IMG/VR virus record: IMGVR_UViG_3300017755_000098
Span: 1 to 24,878 of that record
Length of the DNA: 24,878 bases
DNA from: a virus
Direction: 5' to 3' (one strand)
The position numbers were made by a program, and so were the translations under genes. Each line of letters begins with the position of its first letter. Position 1 is the first letter of the stretch. Of this stretch, positions 1-6,434 are shown in pieces. The notes under the pieces are model-generated. The model worked only from the letters and a program-made list of their open reading frames with translations. It made no database searches and was not told where the DNA came from.

Positions 1-2
1 AA

Positions 3-197
3 CTTATATTACAAAATAAAACTCAAAGCTATTCAAACCCTAAAGACGATATACAAAAATATATTATAAGACAAAGTTGTTTAGATCGTGCAACAGAATT
101 ATTAAAAGATCGCAACTATAATTGGGAACTTGACTCAAATAGAAAAAAATTAACAGATTTAGCAGAATATTTAAAAAATTACGTATACAATGGATAA
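3..197 (+). CDS. C-terminal end of an unidentified protein (5' truncated)
   Basis: An open frame runs in from the left edge (the first complete codon is at base 3) and stops at a TAA ending at 197, giving the last 64 residues of a longer protein. The visible part is hydrophilic and probably helical, with a segment IIRQSCLDRATELL and an end LAEYLKNYVYNG. The next gene starts inside it, an 8-base overlap typical of the translational coupling seen throughout this operon. Its place just before an SSB-tail protein and a helicase suggests a replication or recombination role. The RQSxLxxA...LTxLAxY pattern vaguely recalls C-termini of phage single-strand DNA-binding or annealing proteins, but I cannot assign it. 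That it is coding is fairly sure; the function is unknown. Confidence 0.6.
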   Translation, partial: LILQNKTQSYSNPKDDIQKYIIRQSCLDRATELLKDRNYNWELDSNRKKLTDLAEYLKNYVYNG

Positions 198-459
198 AAA
201 TAAAATAGATTTTATAAGTGGGTTATTCCCACAACCAACAAAAGTTGATTGGATAAATAGTAATGTTGGAATTAATATACCTACATTAAGAAAAGAGCTT
301 GATCGTTTAGAGCAGTTTCAAAACGAAAAGGGCTGGGTTAATATATGTTTATGTCAAGCTAAAAATGGCAAACAATATTTTAAACGAGATGACTATAAGC
401 CAAAAGAAGAAGTAAAAGCTGCTGACCATAATCCTGACAGAGAAGATTTACCATTTTAA
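190..459 (+). CDS. Small protein with SSB-like acidic C-terminal tail
   Basis: This is an 89-residue protein. Its first 65 residues form a compact globular-looking part with an aromatic-rich core (KGWVNICLCQAKNGKQYFK). A charged linker follows, and the protein ends in DREDLPF. That end matches the acidic tip of bacterial single-stranded DNA-binding proteins (DDIPF or DDLPF type), which docks SSB partner proteins. It lies directly upstream of a DnaB-like helicase with a 21-base gap, so a replisome role is likely. The body is too short for a full OB-fold SSB (about 110 residues) and I do not recognise the fold. It could be a reduced SSB-like protein or an adaptor or mimic that competes for host SSB-binding proteins. 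The tail is seen directly; the role is inferred. Confidence 0.7.
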   Translation: MDKNKIDFISGLFPQPTKVDWINSNVGINIPTLRKELDRLEQFQNEKGWVNICLCQAKNGKQYFKRDDYKPKEEVKAADHNPDREDLPF

Positions 460-480
460 AAATTTTTATATTTTAGCTAA

Positions 481-1395
481 ATGCTTATAAACTATGATGA
501 TGAGATTGATAAAATTATAAAAATAAGAAAAGGTAAGATACAAGAGGGTTATAAACTTGATCTACCTGAAATAGATGAATACTTTAGATTTAAAAAAGGT
601 AACTTTAATTTAATACTAGGACACGCTAATACAGGTAAAACTACTATCACTTTATTTTTAATGTTGCTTTATTCTTTGAAGCACAAGTTAAAATGGCTAG
701 TATTTAGTAGCGAGAACGATCCACATACAATTATAAAAAAGCTAATTGAGTTTTTAGAATCAAAGCCTATTAATAAAATATCTACCGATAGGTTTGACAA
801 ACATTGTCAATTTATATTCGATCACTTTAAATTTGTAGATACTTCAGAATTATATACGTATAAACAATTAATTAAATTCGCAGAAGCAGTTAAACAGGCT
901 TGGAGCTTTGATGGCTTTTTAATTGATCCTTATAATAGTTTAGTTAAAGATCGTGAAATTATGAAAGGATTAAACGGACACGAATACGATTACGAAGCAA
1001 CAAGCGAGATGAGATTGTTTTGTAAAAGAAACGATGTAAGTATATGGCTAACAACTCACGCAGCCACAAACGCATTAAGAATTAAACACCCTATTCAACA
1101 CGAATACGCAGGACACCCAATACCACCATTAGCAAGTGATGTTGAGGGTGGGGGTAAGTTTGTAAACAGAGCTGACGATTTTATTGTAATACATAGATAT
1201 ATCTCACACCCAAGCGAGTGGATGAATAATCACATTCATATTAGAAAGGTAAAAGACAACGATACAGGTGGTAGACCAACTCCGATTGATAATCCAATTA
1301 TGATGAAAAGTATCAAAAATAATGTAGGGTTTGAAATAAATGGCAAAAAAACACTAAATTTAGCATTAGTTGAACAAATTAATGCACCATTCTGA
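481..1395 (+). CDS. DnaB-like replicative helicase (RecA-fold ATPase domain only)
   Basis: This 304-residue protein is an NTPase of the DnaB/Twinkle C-terminal domain type, predicted to unwind duplex DNA at the phage fork. The Walker A motif GHANTGKTT is at residues 47-55. A motif-1a-like SSEND with a likely catalytic Glu is at 77-81, Walker B FLIDPYNSL at 146-154, and a motif-3-like WLTTHA at 189-194. The DnaB-type KVKDNDTGG element at 256-264 would supply arginine-finger or lysine contacts. No N-terminal primase or DnaB N-domain is present: the ATPase core starts within about 40 residues of the N-terminus, so it is a minimal helicase. It sits between the SSB-tail protein and a sigma-like gene that starts inside its last codons. 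A RepA-like or other RecA-fold ATPase is the main alternative. Confidence 0.85.
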   Translation: MLINYDDEIDKIIKIRKGKIQEGYKLDLPEIDEYFRFKKGNFNLILGHANTGKTTITLFLMLLYSLKHKLKWLVFSSENDPHTIIKKLIEFLESKPINKISTDRFDKHCQFIFDHFKFVDTSELYTYKQLIKFAEAVKQAWSFDGFLIDPYNSLVKDREIMKGLNGHEYDYEATSEMRLFCKRNDVSIWLTTHAATNALRIKHPIQHEYAGHPIPPLASDVEGGGKFVNRADDFIVIHRYISHPSEWMNNHIHIRKVKDNDTGGRPTPIDNPIMMKSIKNNVGFEINGKKTLNLALVEQINAPF

Positions 1396-1873
1396 TCTAA
1401 AAAAAAAGCTAACAGACCGACATAAAGACTGGATTAACATTGTGCGATCCTTTGGTTTAAAAGACTATGCTGAGGATTTAGTACAAGAAATGTATATTAG
1501 AGTTATAAGATATATTGATGATGGTAAAGATATAAGTTATAAAGGCGATATTAATTATATATATATTTATCAGTGTCTAAGGCATATGACCATTAACTTG
1601 AAAATAAAAAAGGCAAAAATAAATGTTATTAATATAGATGACTATTTATATAAGCTAAAGAAAAGTAACAATTTAGATGAAAATATAGAAAAAACATATA
1701 AACGAATAAATAAAAAACTTGATGAAATGTTTTGGTACGATTCAAAGGTATATAGAATAATTGAGGGGGGTATGAGTATTAAAGAATTAAGCAGACAAAG
1801 TAAAATAAGTTATTATAGTTTATATAGAACGTATAACAAAGTAAAAGATATATTAAAAAATGAAATTAAATGA
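1382..1873 (+). CDS. RNA polymerase sigma-like factor, copy 1
   Basis: This 163-residue protein has the two-domain layout of ECF/sigma-70-like factors. A region-2-like helical part (about 10-78) contains YAEDLVQEMYIRV, which matches the ECF pattern AEDLVQExF. A C-terminal helix-turn-helix, region-4-like, follows at 131-160 (SIKELSRQSKISYYSLYRTY). It should bind host core RNA polymerase and direct it to phage promoters. I chose the ATG at 1382, which overlaps the helicase stop by 14 bases; a TTG four codons earlier is possible but less likely. The next gene starts on its stop codon (ATGA). The protein is clearly related to the one encoded at 4365-4934, sharing HxxW, AED(L/I)V, MY(I/L)R, DISYK and SYY blocks in the same order. 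Sequence divergence from cellular sigmas is high, so promoter specificity is unknown. Confidence 0.75.
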   Translation: MHHSDLKKKLTDRHKDWINIVRSFGLKDYAEDLVQEMYIRVIRYIDDGKDISYKGDINYIYIYQCLRHMTINLKIKKAKINVINIDDYLYKLKKSNNLDENIEKTYKRINKKLDEMFWYDSKVYRIIEGGMSIKELSRQSKISYYSLYRTYNKVKDILKNEIK

Positions 1874-2409
1874 AAAATAGAAACTTAGCACACTCAGATA
1901 ACTGGGAAACACCACAAGATTTTTACAATAAACTTAATAATGAATTTAAATTTGATTTCGATCCTTGCCCTTTAAATTATCAATATGATGGTCTAAATAT
2001 TGAATGGGGTGATAAAAACTTTATAAATCCTCCATATAGCAGAAAACTTAAAGAAGCATTTGTTAAAAAGGCTATAGAAGAAAGCAATAAAGGTAAATTA
2101 TGTGTTTTGTTATTGCCAGTCTCAACAAGTACTAAATTATTTCATAACTTAATTTTACCAAATAAAAAAGAAATAAGATTTATAAAAGGTCGACTTAAAT
2201 TTTCAGGTGTCAATACGAAAGGTGAATATGTAAACAACAAGGTTGGGATGCACGATTCTATGCTTGTAATATTAAAAAAAAGTATTAGACTTGGTGATTT
2301 AGTTTACTATATAACAAAATATACAGGTATAAGATATGTATGGAAAAAGTTATACCCTGACTGTGATTGTGATAAAAGAAGAAAAAAATGGAACAAGATA
2401 AAATTGTAG
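1870..2409 (+). CDS. Phage Dam-like DNA N6-adenine methyltransferase with C-terminal CxC tail
   Basis: This 179-residue protein has the features of the phage N6-adenine methyltransferase family (DUF/Phage_methyltransferase, Dam-type). WETPQDFYNKLN (12-23) and FDFDPCP (28-34) come first, then the catalytic motif IV NPPY at 53-56 and LLLPVSTSTKLFH (80-92). It would transfer methyl groups from S-adenosylmethionine to adenine in phage DNA, probably as protection from host restriction. The methyltransferase core seems complete by about residue 136. The remaining roughly 40 residues (LGDLVYYITKYTGIRYVWKK, then YPDCDCDKRRKKW) look like a separate small module that I associate with stand-alone mini-proteins in Bacteroidetes phages. 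The ATG overlaps the previous stop (ATGA), and the next gene starts 22 bases before this stop. The target site cannot be read from the sequence. Confidence 0.85.
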   Translation: MKNRNLAHSDNWETPQDFYNKLNNEFKFDFDPCPLNYQYDGLNIEWGDKNFINPPYSRKLKEAFVKKAIEESNKGKLCVLLLPVSTSTKLFHNLILPNKKEIRFIKGRLKFSGVNTKGEYVNNKVGMHDSMLVILKKSIRLGDLVYYITKYTGIRYVWKKLYPDCDCDKRRKKWNKIKL

Positions 2410-2594
2410 ATCGCAAAGTGTGGAATAAAATTGCATCAACACTTAAAAGTGAAATGGTGTATGAAGATTTTCAATTAATGTGTAAGCTACACGCTAAATA
2501 TAAAAAGCATAAATACCACGAGCCAAACTTTTGTAGTTGTAATGCAAAACAAATTAATAACTGGATAAAAGAGGTTAGTGAATGTCTAAAATAA
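2388..2594 (+). CDS. 68-residue CxC mini-protein, unknown function
   Basis: A small soluble protein begins inside the methyltransferase's last codons and overlaps the nuclease gene by 13 bases, so it is part of the same coupled operon. Residues 28-40 (FQLMCKLHAKYKK) look helical. Near the C-terminus there is a CxC motif (C49, C51) followed by a helix with Trp (CSCNAKQINNWIKEV). The CxC-x6/7-W-x-K arrangement resembles the C-terminal tail of the preceding methyltransferase. I recall related small proteins from Bacteroidetes phages but no established function. Two closely spaced cysteines alone cannot form a complete zinc site, so dimerisation or a partner could be involved. The gene is well supported by tight packing and frame; the function is open. 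Confidence 0.7.
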   Translation: MEQDKIVDRKVWNKIASTLKSEMVYEDFQLMCKLHAKYKKHKYHEPNFCSCNAKQINNWIKEVSECLK

Positions 2595-2995
2595 ATACAA
2601 TTCATAAATGGGAAAAGGCAGTTGTAGCTATTTTAAATATTATAGGCTGGGATTTAAAATGGAGTAAGAATGAGTATGAACATTATGACGCTAGAGGATT
2701 AACACCTAAAGGATTTGAATGTGTAATTGAAATGAAGTTTAGAAATGATTACTATGAAAAAAAATTATTAGAAAAATATAAATACGATAAGTTGATGGAA
2801 ATGGATAAGGATATAGTAAAACTTTATTTTGTAAATGATCCAAAAGCTAACTACCTTTTTTGGCTTAATGAATTAGAATTAAAAGAAACAACTCAGCTTT
2901 GGTGTCCTGAGACTACACTATGGAAAAGTAAAAAAATTAGAAAAGTATGTTATCTAATAAATGAAAGAGATGCAATTATTACTAATATAAATTAA
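2582..2995 (+). CDS. Predicted PD-(D/E)XK nuclease (Holliday-junction resolvase-like)
   Basis: This 137-residue protein shows the order of acidic and basic residues expected of small PD-(D/E)XK nucleases. An N-terminal helix carries Glu11 (HKWEKAVVAILN), followed by Asp36 in HYDARGLTPKG and then Glu50-x-Lys52 in CVIEMKFRN. A Lys/Tyr-rich helix follows, as in endonuclease folds that resolve branched DNA or cut at defined structures. The rest contains a strand KLYFVNDPKANYLFWL. It starts 13 bases inside the previous gene and ends one base before the SET gene. Resolution of recombination or replication intermediates before packaging would suit its neighbours (helicase, RecE-like exonuclease). 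The motif is visible directly; the specific substrate is inference, and a VRR-NUC-type or restriction-like nuclease is an alternative. Confidence 0.6.
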   Translation: MSKINTIHKWEKAVVAILNIIGWDLKWSKNEYEHYDARGLTPKGFECVIEMKFRNDYYEKKLLEKYKYDKLMEMDKDIVKLYFVNDPKANYLFWLNELELKETTQLWCPETTLWKSKKIRKVCYLINERDAIITNIN

Positions 2996-2996
2996 A

Positions 2997-3311
2997 ATGA
3001 ATTATAAGCCATTACCAAAACAGGTAACAATTAAAAAATCTAAAATAGATGGCTTAGGATTATTTGCGACAAAAAATATTAAAGCAAATACTTTAATCGG
3101 TACAACACATATATTAAATAAAAGCTACCCTAATGGTTATATTAGAACACCACTTGGAGGTTTTATAAATCATAGTGACTCGCCAAATGCTAAATTAATT
3201 AGCTGCGCACAAAGTAGAGATGTAGATTGTGAAACATTAATACTTAAAATTATCAAGGATATTAAAAAAGGTAATGAGATTGTATTAACTTATAGTATGT
3301 ACACTGTTTAA
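2997..3311 (+). CDS. Minimal SET-domain protein (predicted protein lysine methyltransferase)
   Basis: This 104-residue protein is essentially a bare SET domain. The N-terminal SKIDGLGLFATKNIKANTLI (15-34) is the usual xGxGLFAxxxIxxGxxI segment. GGFINHSDSPNA (54-65) is the NHSxxPN S-adenosylmethionine-binding motif, and IKKGNEIVLTYSMY (89-102) is the GEELTYxY motif with the active-site tyrosine. Such enzymes methylate lysine side chains on proteins. SET proteins are mainly eukaryotic, but compact versions occur in bacteria and phages. A phage copy could modify a host protein (polymerase, ribosome, nucleoid) or a virion protein; nothing in the sequence says which. Pre-SET and post-SET cysteine clusters are absent. 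The next gene is preceded by its own promoter, so this is probably the last gene of the first co-transcribed group. Confidence 0.85.
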   Translation: MNYKPLPKQVTIKKSKIDGLGLFATKNIKANTLIGTTHILNKSYPNGYIRTPLGGFINHSDSPNAKLISCAQSRDVDCETLILKIIKDIKKGNEIVLTYSMYTV

Positions 3312-3317
3312 TTTTTT

Positions 3318-3347
3318 TTTTTTATTTTTGTATAAAATAAATATAAT
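3318..3347 (+). promoter_or_regulatory. Bacteroidetes-type promoter with TAnnTTTG box
   Basis: A T-rich run leads into TATTTTTG at 3323-3330, an exact match to the Bacteroidetes -7 consensus TAnnTTTG. An A/T-only leader (TATAAAATAAATATAAT) reaches the ATG at 3348. The layout matches the elements before 9049 and 9308. No clear -33 TTTG is visible here. Confidence 0.55.
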
Positions 3348-3641
3348 ATGCAATTTTTAATCTTCGAAGCAGCTTTTAATTATATAGGTCAAATATTAAT
3401 TAAAGAACACGATCAAAAAATAAATAAAGAAATACATAATAAAATAAAATGTATTAATAAAATGTATATGTATACGCATATGCTTAAAACTGAATATGAT
3501 ATTTTAAATGACAAATATTATAATCTTGAATCAAAACATAATAAAGAAATACAAAAACTAAAAAAGAAATTAGATGAAGCAAATGACACTATTAGATTCG
3601 CAGACTTGGGAAGTAAGCGATTTGGAAAAAAAAATGATTGA
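3348..3641 (+). CDS. Coiled-coil protein of unknown function
   Basis: This is a 97-residue protein with a hydrophobic N-terminal stretch (MQFLIFEAAFNYIGQILI, 1-18). A mostly helical charged region follows with heptad character from about 50 to 82 (YDILNDKYYNLESKHNKEIQ, then KLKKKLDEAND), predicted to form a coiled coil. The first 18 residues could be a membrane-associating helix or just a buried amphipathic helix. It has its own TAnnTTTG promoter and overlaps the following exonuclease gene by up to 68 bases in another frame, an unusually long overlap here. I do not recognise a family. Its position directly before the RecE-like gene suggests a recombination accessory role, but this is only context. 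Confidence 0.6.
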   Translation: MQFLIFEAAFNYIGQILIKEHDQKINKEIHNKIKCINKMYMYTHMLKTEYDILNDKYYNLESKHNKEIQKLKKKLDEANDTIRFADLGSKRFGKKND

Positions 3642-4368
3642 TGATGATTTTTATTATGACTATTTAGGTAAAGCAGCACTAAGTAGCTCGACAATAAAAC
3701 ATTTATTAAAAAGCCCAAAAAAATATAAGTATCTTACAAAATATGCACAACCTATGACACCAGCTATGAAAATGGGCTGGTTATTACATTGCGCAGTATT
3801 AGAGCCTGAGAAATTTAGTAAGCAAGTATTTATTGATGTTCAAAGTAGAGTTACTAAAAAGTTTAAAGAAGCCGAAAAAGAAAATAAAAATATATTTACA
3901 GCAAAAGAAAGATCAGAAACAGAACGATTACAAGATGCTATATTTAGAAACGAACAAGCGCTTAAACTATTGACTAAATGTGAATATGAAGTACCAAAAA
4001 TAGGAATGATAAATGGAATACCCTTTCGTGGTAAAGCTGACGTATGGTGTAAAGATCGTATAGTTGATTTAAAAACTACAATGGATATTGAGCTTTGGGA
4101 GCCTGAAAGAAAGTATGCTATTGGAAGCCCTTATAAATTACATTATGACGTTCAAGTATTTATATATTGCACTATTTTTAACATTAGTTATGAAAAATTT
4201 GTATTTTTAATTATTGACAAAGGCTCACTAGATATTGGTATAAAAGATTGTAGTGAAGAATTTTACAATAGTGGCAAACAAAAAACATACGAAGCTATTG
4301 CACGGTACAAACAATTTTTTATAGATGGTGCTGATATTGATAGCTATACAATAAGAGGTACTTTATGA
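3574..4368 (+). CDS. RecE/DUF3799-type PD-(D/E)XK exonuclease
   Basis: This 264-residue protein matches the PDDEXK-like family DUF3799 (exodeoxyribonuclease VIII/RecE type), which resects duplex DNA for single-strand annealing recombination. Visible landmarks are LSSSTIKHLLKSPKKYK (36-52), GWLLHCAVLEPEKF (68-81, conserved His72), IPFRGKADVWCKDRIVDLKT (149-168, catalytic Asp156 and Asp165-x-Lys167) and YDVQVFIYC (191-199, conserved Gln194). The length equals the catalytic domain alone; the long N-terminal part of E. coli RecE is missing. The start at 3574 overlaps the previous gene by 68 bases, and an in-frame ATG at 3583 is an alternative. The partner annealing protein (RecT/Erf type) is not visible in the window and may lie upstream. 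The next gene starts at its stop codon. Confidence 0.85.
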   Translation: MKQMTLLDSQTWEVSDLEKKMIDDDFYYDYLGKAALSSSTIKHLLKSPKKYKYLTKYAQPMTPAMKMGWLLHCAVLEPEKFSKQVFIDVQSRVTKKFKEAEKENKNIFTAKERSETERLQDAIFRNEQALKLLTKCEYEVPKIGMINGIPFRGKADVWCKDRIVDLKTTMDIELWEPERKYAIGSPYKLHYDVQVFIYCTIFNISYEKFVFLIIDKGSLDIGIKDCSEEFYNSGKQKTYEAIARYKQFFIDGADIDSYTIRGTL

Positions 4369-4934
4369 TGCAAAAGGTTTACAAATCGCATAATAAATGG
4401 TTAGACATAACAAAAACTTTTGGAGATATATCTAGACATTATGCTGAGGATATTGTAAGCGATATGTATTTACGTTTGTATCAAAAAATTAAAAAAGGTC
4501 AAGATATATCATATAAAAGTCAGCCTAATTATTATTTTATATATAAAATGCTAAGGGGCATATCTATTGATTACTTTCGCAAATATAAAAAAATAGAAAT
4601 GTTATTATTAAGGATTGATAACAAAGGAGATTTAATTGTAAAAAATAAAGAAGGTAGATACTTAACAACATCTGTTACTAAATTAAAAGCACCTGAAATA
4701 TTTAATTATGAGCTTCATTATAAAAAGTATTTAAAAATAATAAACGAAGAAAAAAACAATGAAAGTAATTTATATTTTCATCAACAGCATTTTAACGTGT
4801 TTGATGAAATAGACAGAAATAATTTAAACATTACTAAATACTCGAAAATAAAAAACAAAAGTTATTATACAGTTTATAATAGTTATACAAAAGCAAAAAA
4901 AATATTAAAAGATAAATTAATAAACAGCTTATGA
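4365..4934 (+). CDS. RNA polymerase sigma-like factor, copy 2
   Basis: This 189-residue paralogue of the protein encoded at 1382-1873 keeps the same order of blocks. SHNKWLDITKTFG (8-20), HYAEDIVSDMYLRLYQ (25-40), QDISYK (46-51) and a Lys-rich region-2 end (YFRKYKK) form the first half. A spacer of about 70 residues with acidic and aromatic patches follows. The C-terminal helix-turn-helix lies at 155-185 (NITKYSKIKNKSYYTVYNSY). The spacer between the two domains is longer than in copy 1. The role should be promoter recognition with host core polymerase, probably of a different phage gene class. Two ATGs in tandem (4365 and 4368) overlap the exonuclease stop, and the ParB-like gene starts on its own stop. 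Assignment rests on motif pattern and paralogy; a DNA-binding transcription regulator without polymerase binding is the alternative. Confidence 0.7.
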   Translation: MMQKVYKSHNKWLDITKTFGDISRHYAEDIVSDMYLRLYQKIKKGQDISYKSQPNYYFIYKMLRGISIDYFRKYKKIEMLLLRIDNKGDLIVKNKEGRYLTTSVTKLKAPEIFNYELHYKKYLKIINEEKNNESNLYFHQQHFNVFDEIDRNNLNITKYSKIKNKSYYTVYNSYTKAKKILKDKLINSL

Positions 4935-5485
4935 TAAAAAAAGTAAACATATCACAAATAAAAGAAAACAAAAATAACCCAAGAGTTATAAAAGGATATA
5001 AATTTGAAAAACTTGTTAAGAGTATAAAAGATTTTCCGGAGATGATGCAATTAAGACCTATAATAGTAAACGATAAAAATATAATACTAGGTGGTAATAT
5101 GAGATATAAAGCTTCTGTGGAAGCAGGGCTAAAAGATATTTATATTGTTGAAGCAAAAGATTTAACACAAAAACAACAAGAAGAATTTATAATAAAAGAC
5201 AACAGTAGTTTTGGCGAGTGGGATTGGGATATATTAGCAAATGAGTGGAATGTTCAAGATTTATCTGATTGGGGTTTAGACATACCTTTTGACACAGATG
5301 AAAAAGAAATAATAAATGAAAAACCTAAAAATGATAATTATGAAGAAGTTGTAATTGTTGTAGCAAAAAATTTAAATGATTTAGATAAAATAAGTAATCT
5401 TTATAATTTAGAATGTGTTGAAATAAATGAAGATGTAAAATTACAAATAAATAAAGAAAAAAAAATGTATGTCTTTAAAAAATAA
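4931..5485 (+). CDS. ParB/sulfiredoxin-fold protein
   Basis: This 184-residue protein begins with a ParB-like N-terminal domain. ISQIKENKNNPR (7-18), KFEKLVKSIKDF (24-35), LRPIIVNDKNIILGGNMRYK (41-60) and ASVEAGL (61-67) correspond to the domain's NPR, conserved strand and GGxxRxxA (ParB box) motifs. A WD-rich segment DNSSFGEWDWDILANEWN (90-107) follows, as commonly seen in phage ParB-like proteins. The C-terminal third is charged and not assigned. Phage ParB-like proteins bind or nick DNA, hydrolyse nucleotides, or accompany DNA-modification enzymes. Here the gene is immediately followed by a predicted base-modifying glycosyltransferase, an association described for phage DNA-hypermodification operons. 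It has no chromosome-partition partner ParA, so a segregation role is unlikely. Overlaps of 4 and 17 bases link it to both neighbours. Confidence 0.8.
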   Translation: MIKKVNISQIKENKNNPRVIKGYKFEKLVKSIKDFPEMMQLRPIIVNDKNIILGGNMRYKASVEAGLKDIYIVEAKDLTQKQQEEFIIKDNSSFGEWDWDILANEWNVQDLSDWGLDIPFDTDEKEIINEKPKNDNYEEVVIVVAKNLNDLDKISNLYNLECVEINEDVKLQINKEKKMYVFKK

Positions 5486-6434
5486 AAAGTTAGTAGCAAT
5501 ACTAGGTGGCAGGAAATATCTCAATAATTTAACATTACGAAAATTTTTAACACCTGACATTAGAAACAAATTAAAAAAAGATAATATTGATTTTATAATT
5601 GCAACAAATAATAAAAGTGCAGCAAAAGAATATAAACAAATTGAAAATTTAAAAGTTGTAGAAACAAGTAAAAAATTACATAATAGTTTTAAAAATCGAC
5701 AAAGAGAAGCATTTACTAATTTAGGTGCTGAAACTAGAGAAACAATAAATAAATATTCAATAAAAAATAAATATACATACACTTTACATTTAGATGATAA
5801 TATTAATAATATTTCTGTTAGTTTATATAATTCAACATTAAAAAAAAAGTTTGCTACAAAAAGAACAATAAAAAAATATCAGCCTCAATCTTTTTATGAA
5901 ATAATTAAATTGTTATTTTTTGTAATTGAAAAATCTAATTCAGGTTGTGTTGGCATTACAATGTCTCAATATCCAAGCTCAAATAATCCAAGAATAACAG
6001 CAGGATTCCCATATAGTTTTTTTGTACATAAAATTGATAAAAATTTTGAATTTGAAAATTCTACTGAAGATGATATAATAATGAGCATATACAACGGTAA
6101 TAAAGGTAAACCTAGTTGTGTTATAAGAGATTGTATTATGTATGGAAAAACAGGTAAAAGCAAATCTAAAGATGGTAACCGTTTAATTTATAATAAAATG
6201 TTACAAAACAATCAAAGAGGAGAATATGCGGAAAAAACTTATCCTGAGATATATACAAGAAAAATTAGTTATATGCAAAAAAGTTCTACAAGTCAAAAAA
6301 AAATTGTTTTACAACATAAACATAGATTACATAAACCTAAAAATTGGGATCAACAATTAAGAGTTGATAAAATAGTTTTTCAAGAAATTAATAAGGTTGT
6401 TACTAATATATATAACAGAGAAAACAATGTTTAG
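5469..6434 (+). CDS. Predicted TET-associated-type glycosyltransferase (TAGT-like)
   Basis: This is a 321-residue protein. The N-terminal part (LVAILGGRKYL, then DFIIATNNKSA) resembles the first strands of a GT-A glycosyltransferase. The key element is YTLHLDDNINNI (104-115), a DxD-like LDDN metal/sugar-nucleotide motif. It is preceded by Arg residues in RETINKYSIKNKY (90-102), as I recall for phage TET/JBP-associated glycosyltransferases. A second acidic motif STEDDIIMS (198-206) and the KDGNRLIYNKML...YPEIYTRKI stretch (234-266) match the later EDxDLS and GGNxxxY...YPxV features of that family. The enzyme would transfer a sugar to a modified base. It overlaps the ParB-like gene by 17 bases and the UDP-galactopyranose mutase by 8, which suggests the donor is UDP-galactofuranose. 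Family assignment is from remembered motifs, not a search. Another GT-A enzyme acting on surface glycans is the alternative. Confidence 0.6.
   Translation: MSLKNKKLVAILGGRKYLNNLTLRKFLTPDIRNKLKKDNIDFIIATNNKSAAKEYKQIENLKVVETSKKLHNSFKNRQREAFTNLGAETRETINKYSIKNKYTYTLHLDDNINNISVSLYNSTLKKKFATKRTIKKYQPQSFYEIIKLLFFVIEKSNSGCVGITMSQYPSSNNPRITAGFPYSFFVHKIDKNFEFENSTEDDIIMSIYNGNKGKPSCVIRDCIMYGKTGKSKSKDGNRLIYNKMLQNNQRGEYAEKTYPEIYTRKISYMQKSSTSQKKIVLQHKHRLHKPKNWDQQLRVDKIVFQEINKVVTNIYNRENNV

Noticed and set aside
3311-3322. T run after the SET gene as a terminator
   Set aside because: There is no upstream stem of useful strength; the run is better explained as the upstream part of the promoter at 3318-3347.
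5441-5782. Minus-strand open frame of 113 codons
   Set aside because: It is antisense to the ParB-like and glycosyltransferase genes. It has the Phe/Leu-rich composition expected from the complement of Lys/Asn-rich coding sequence.
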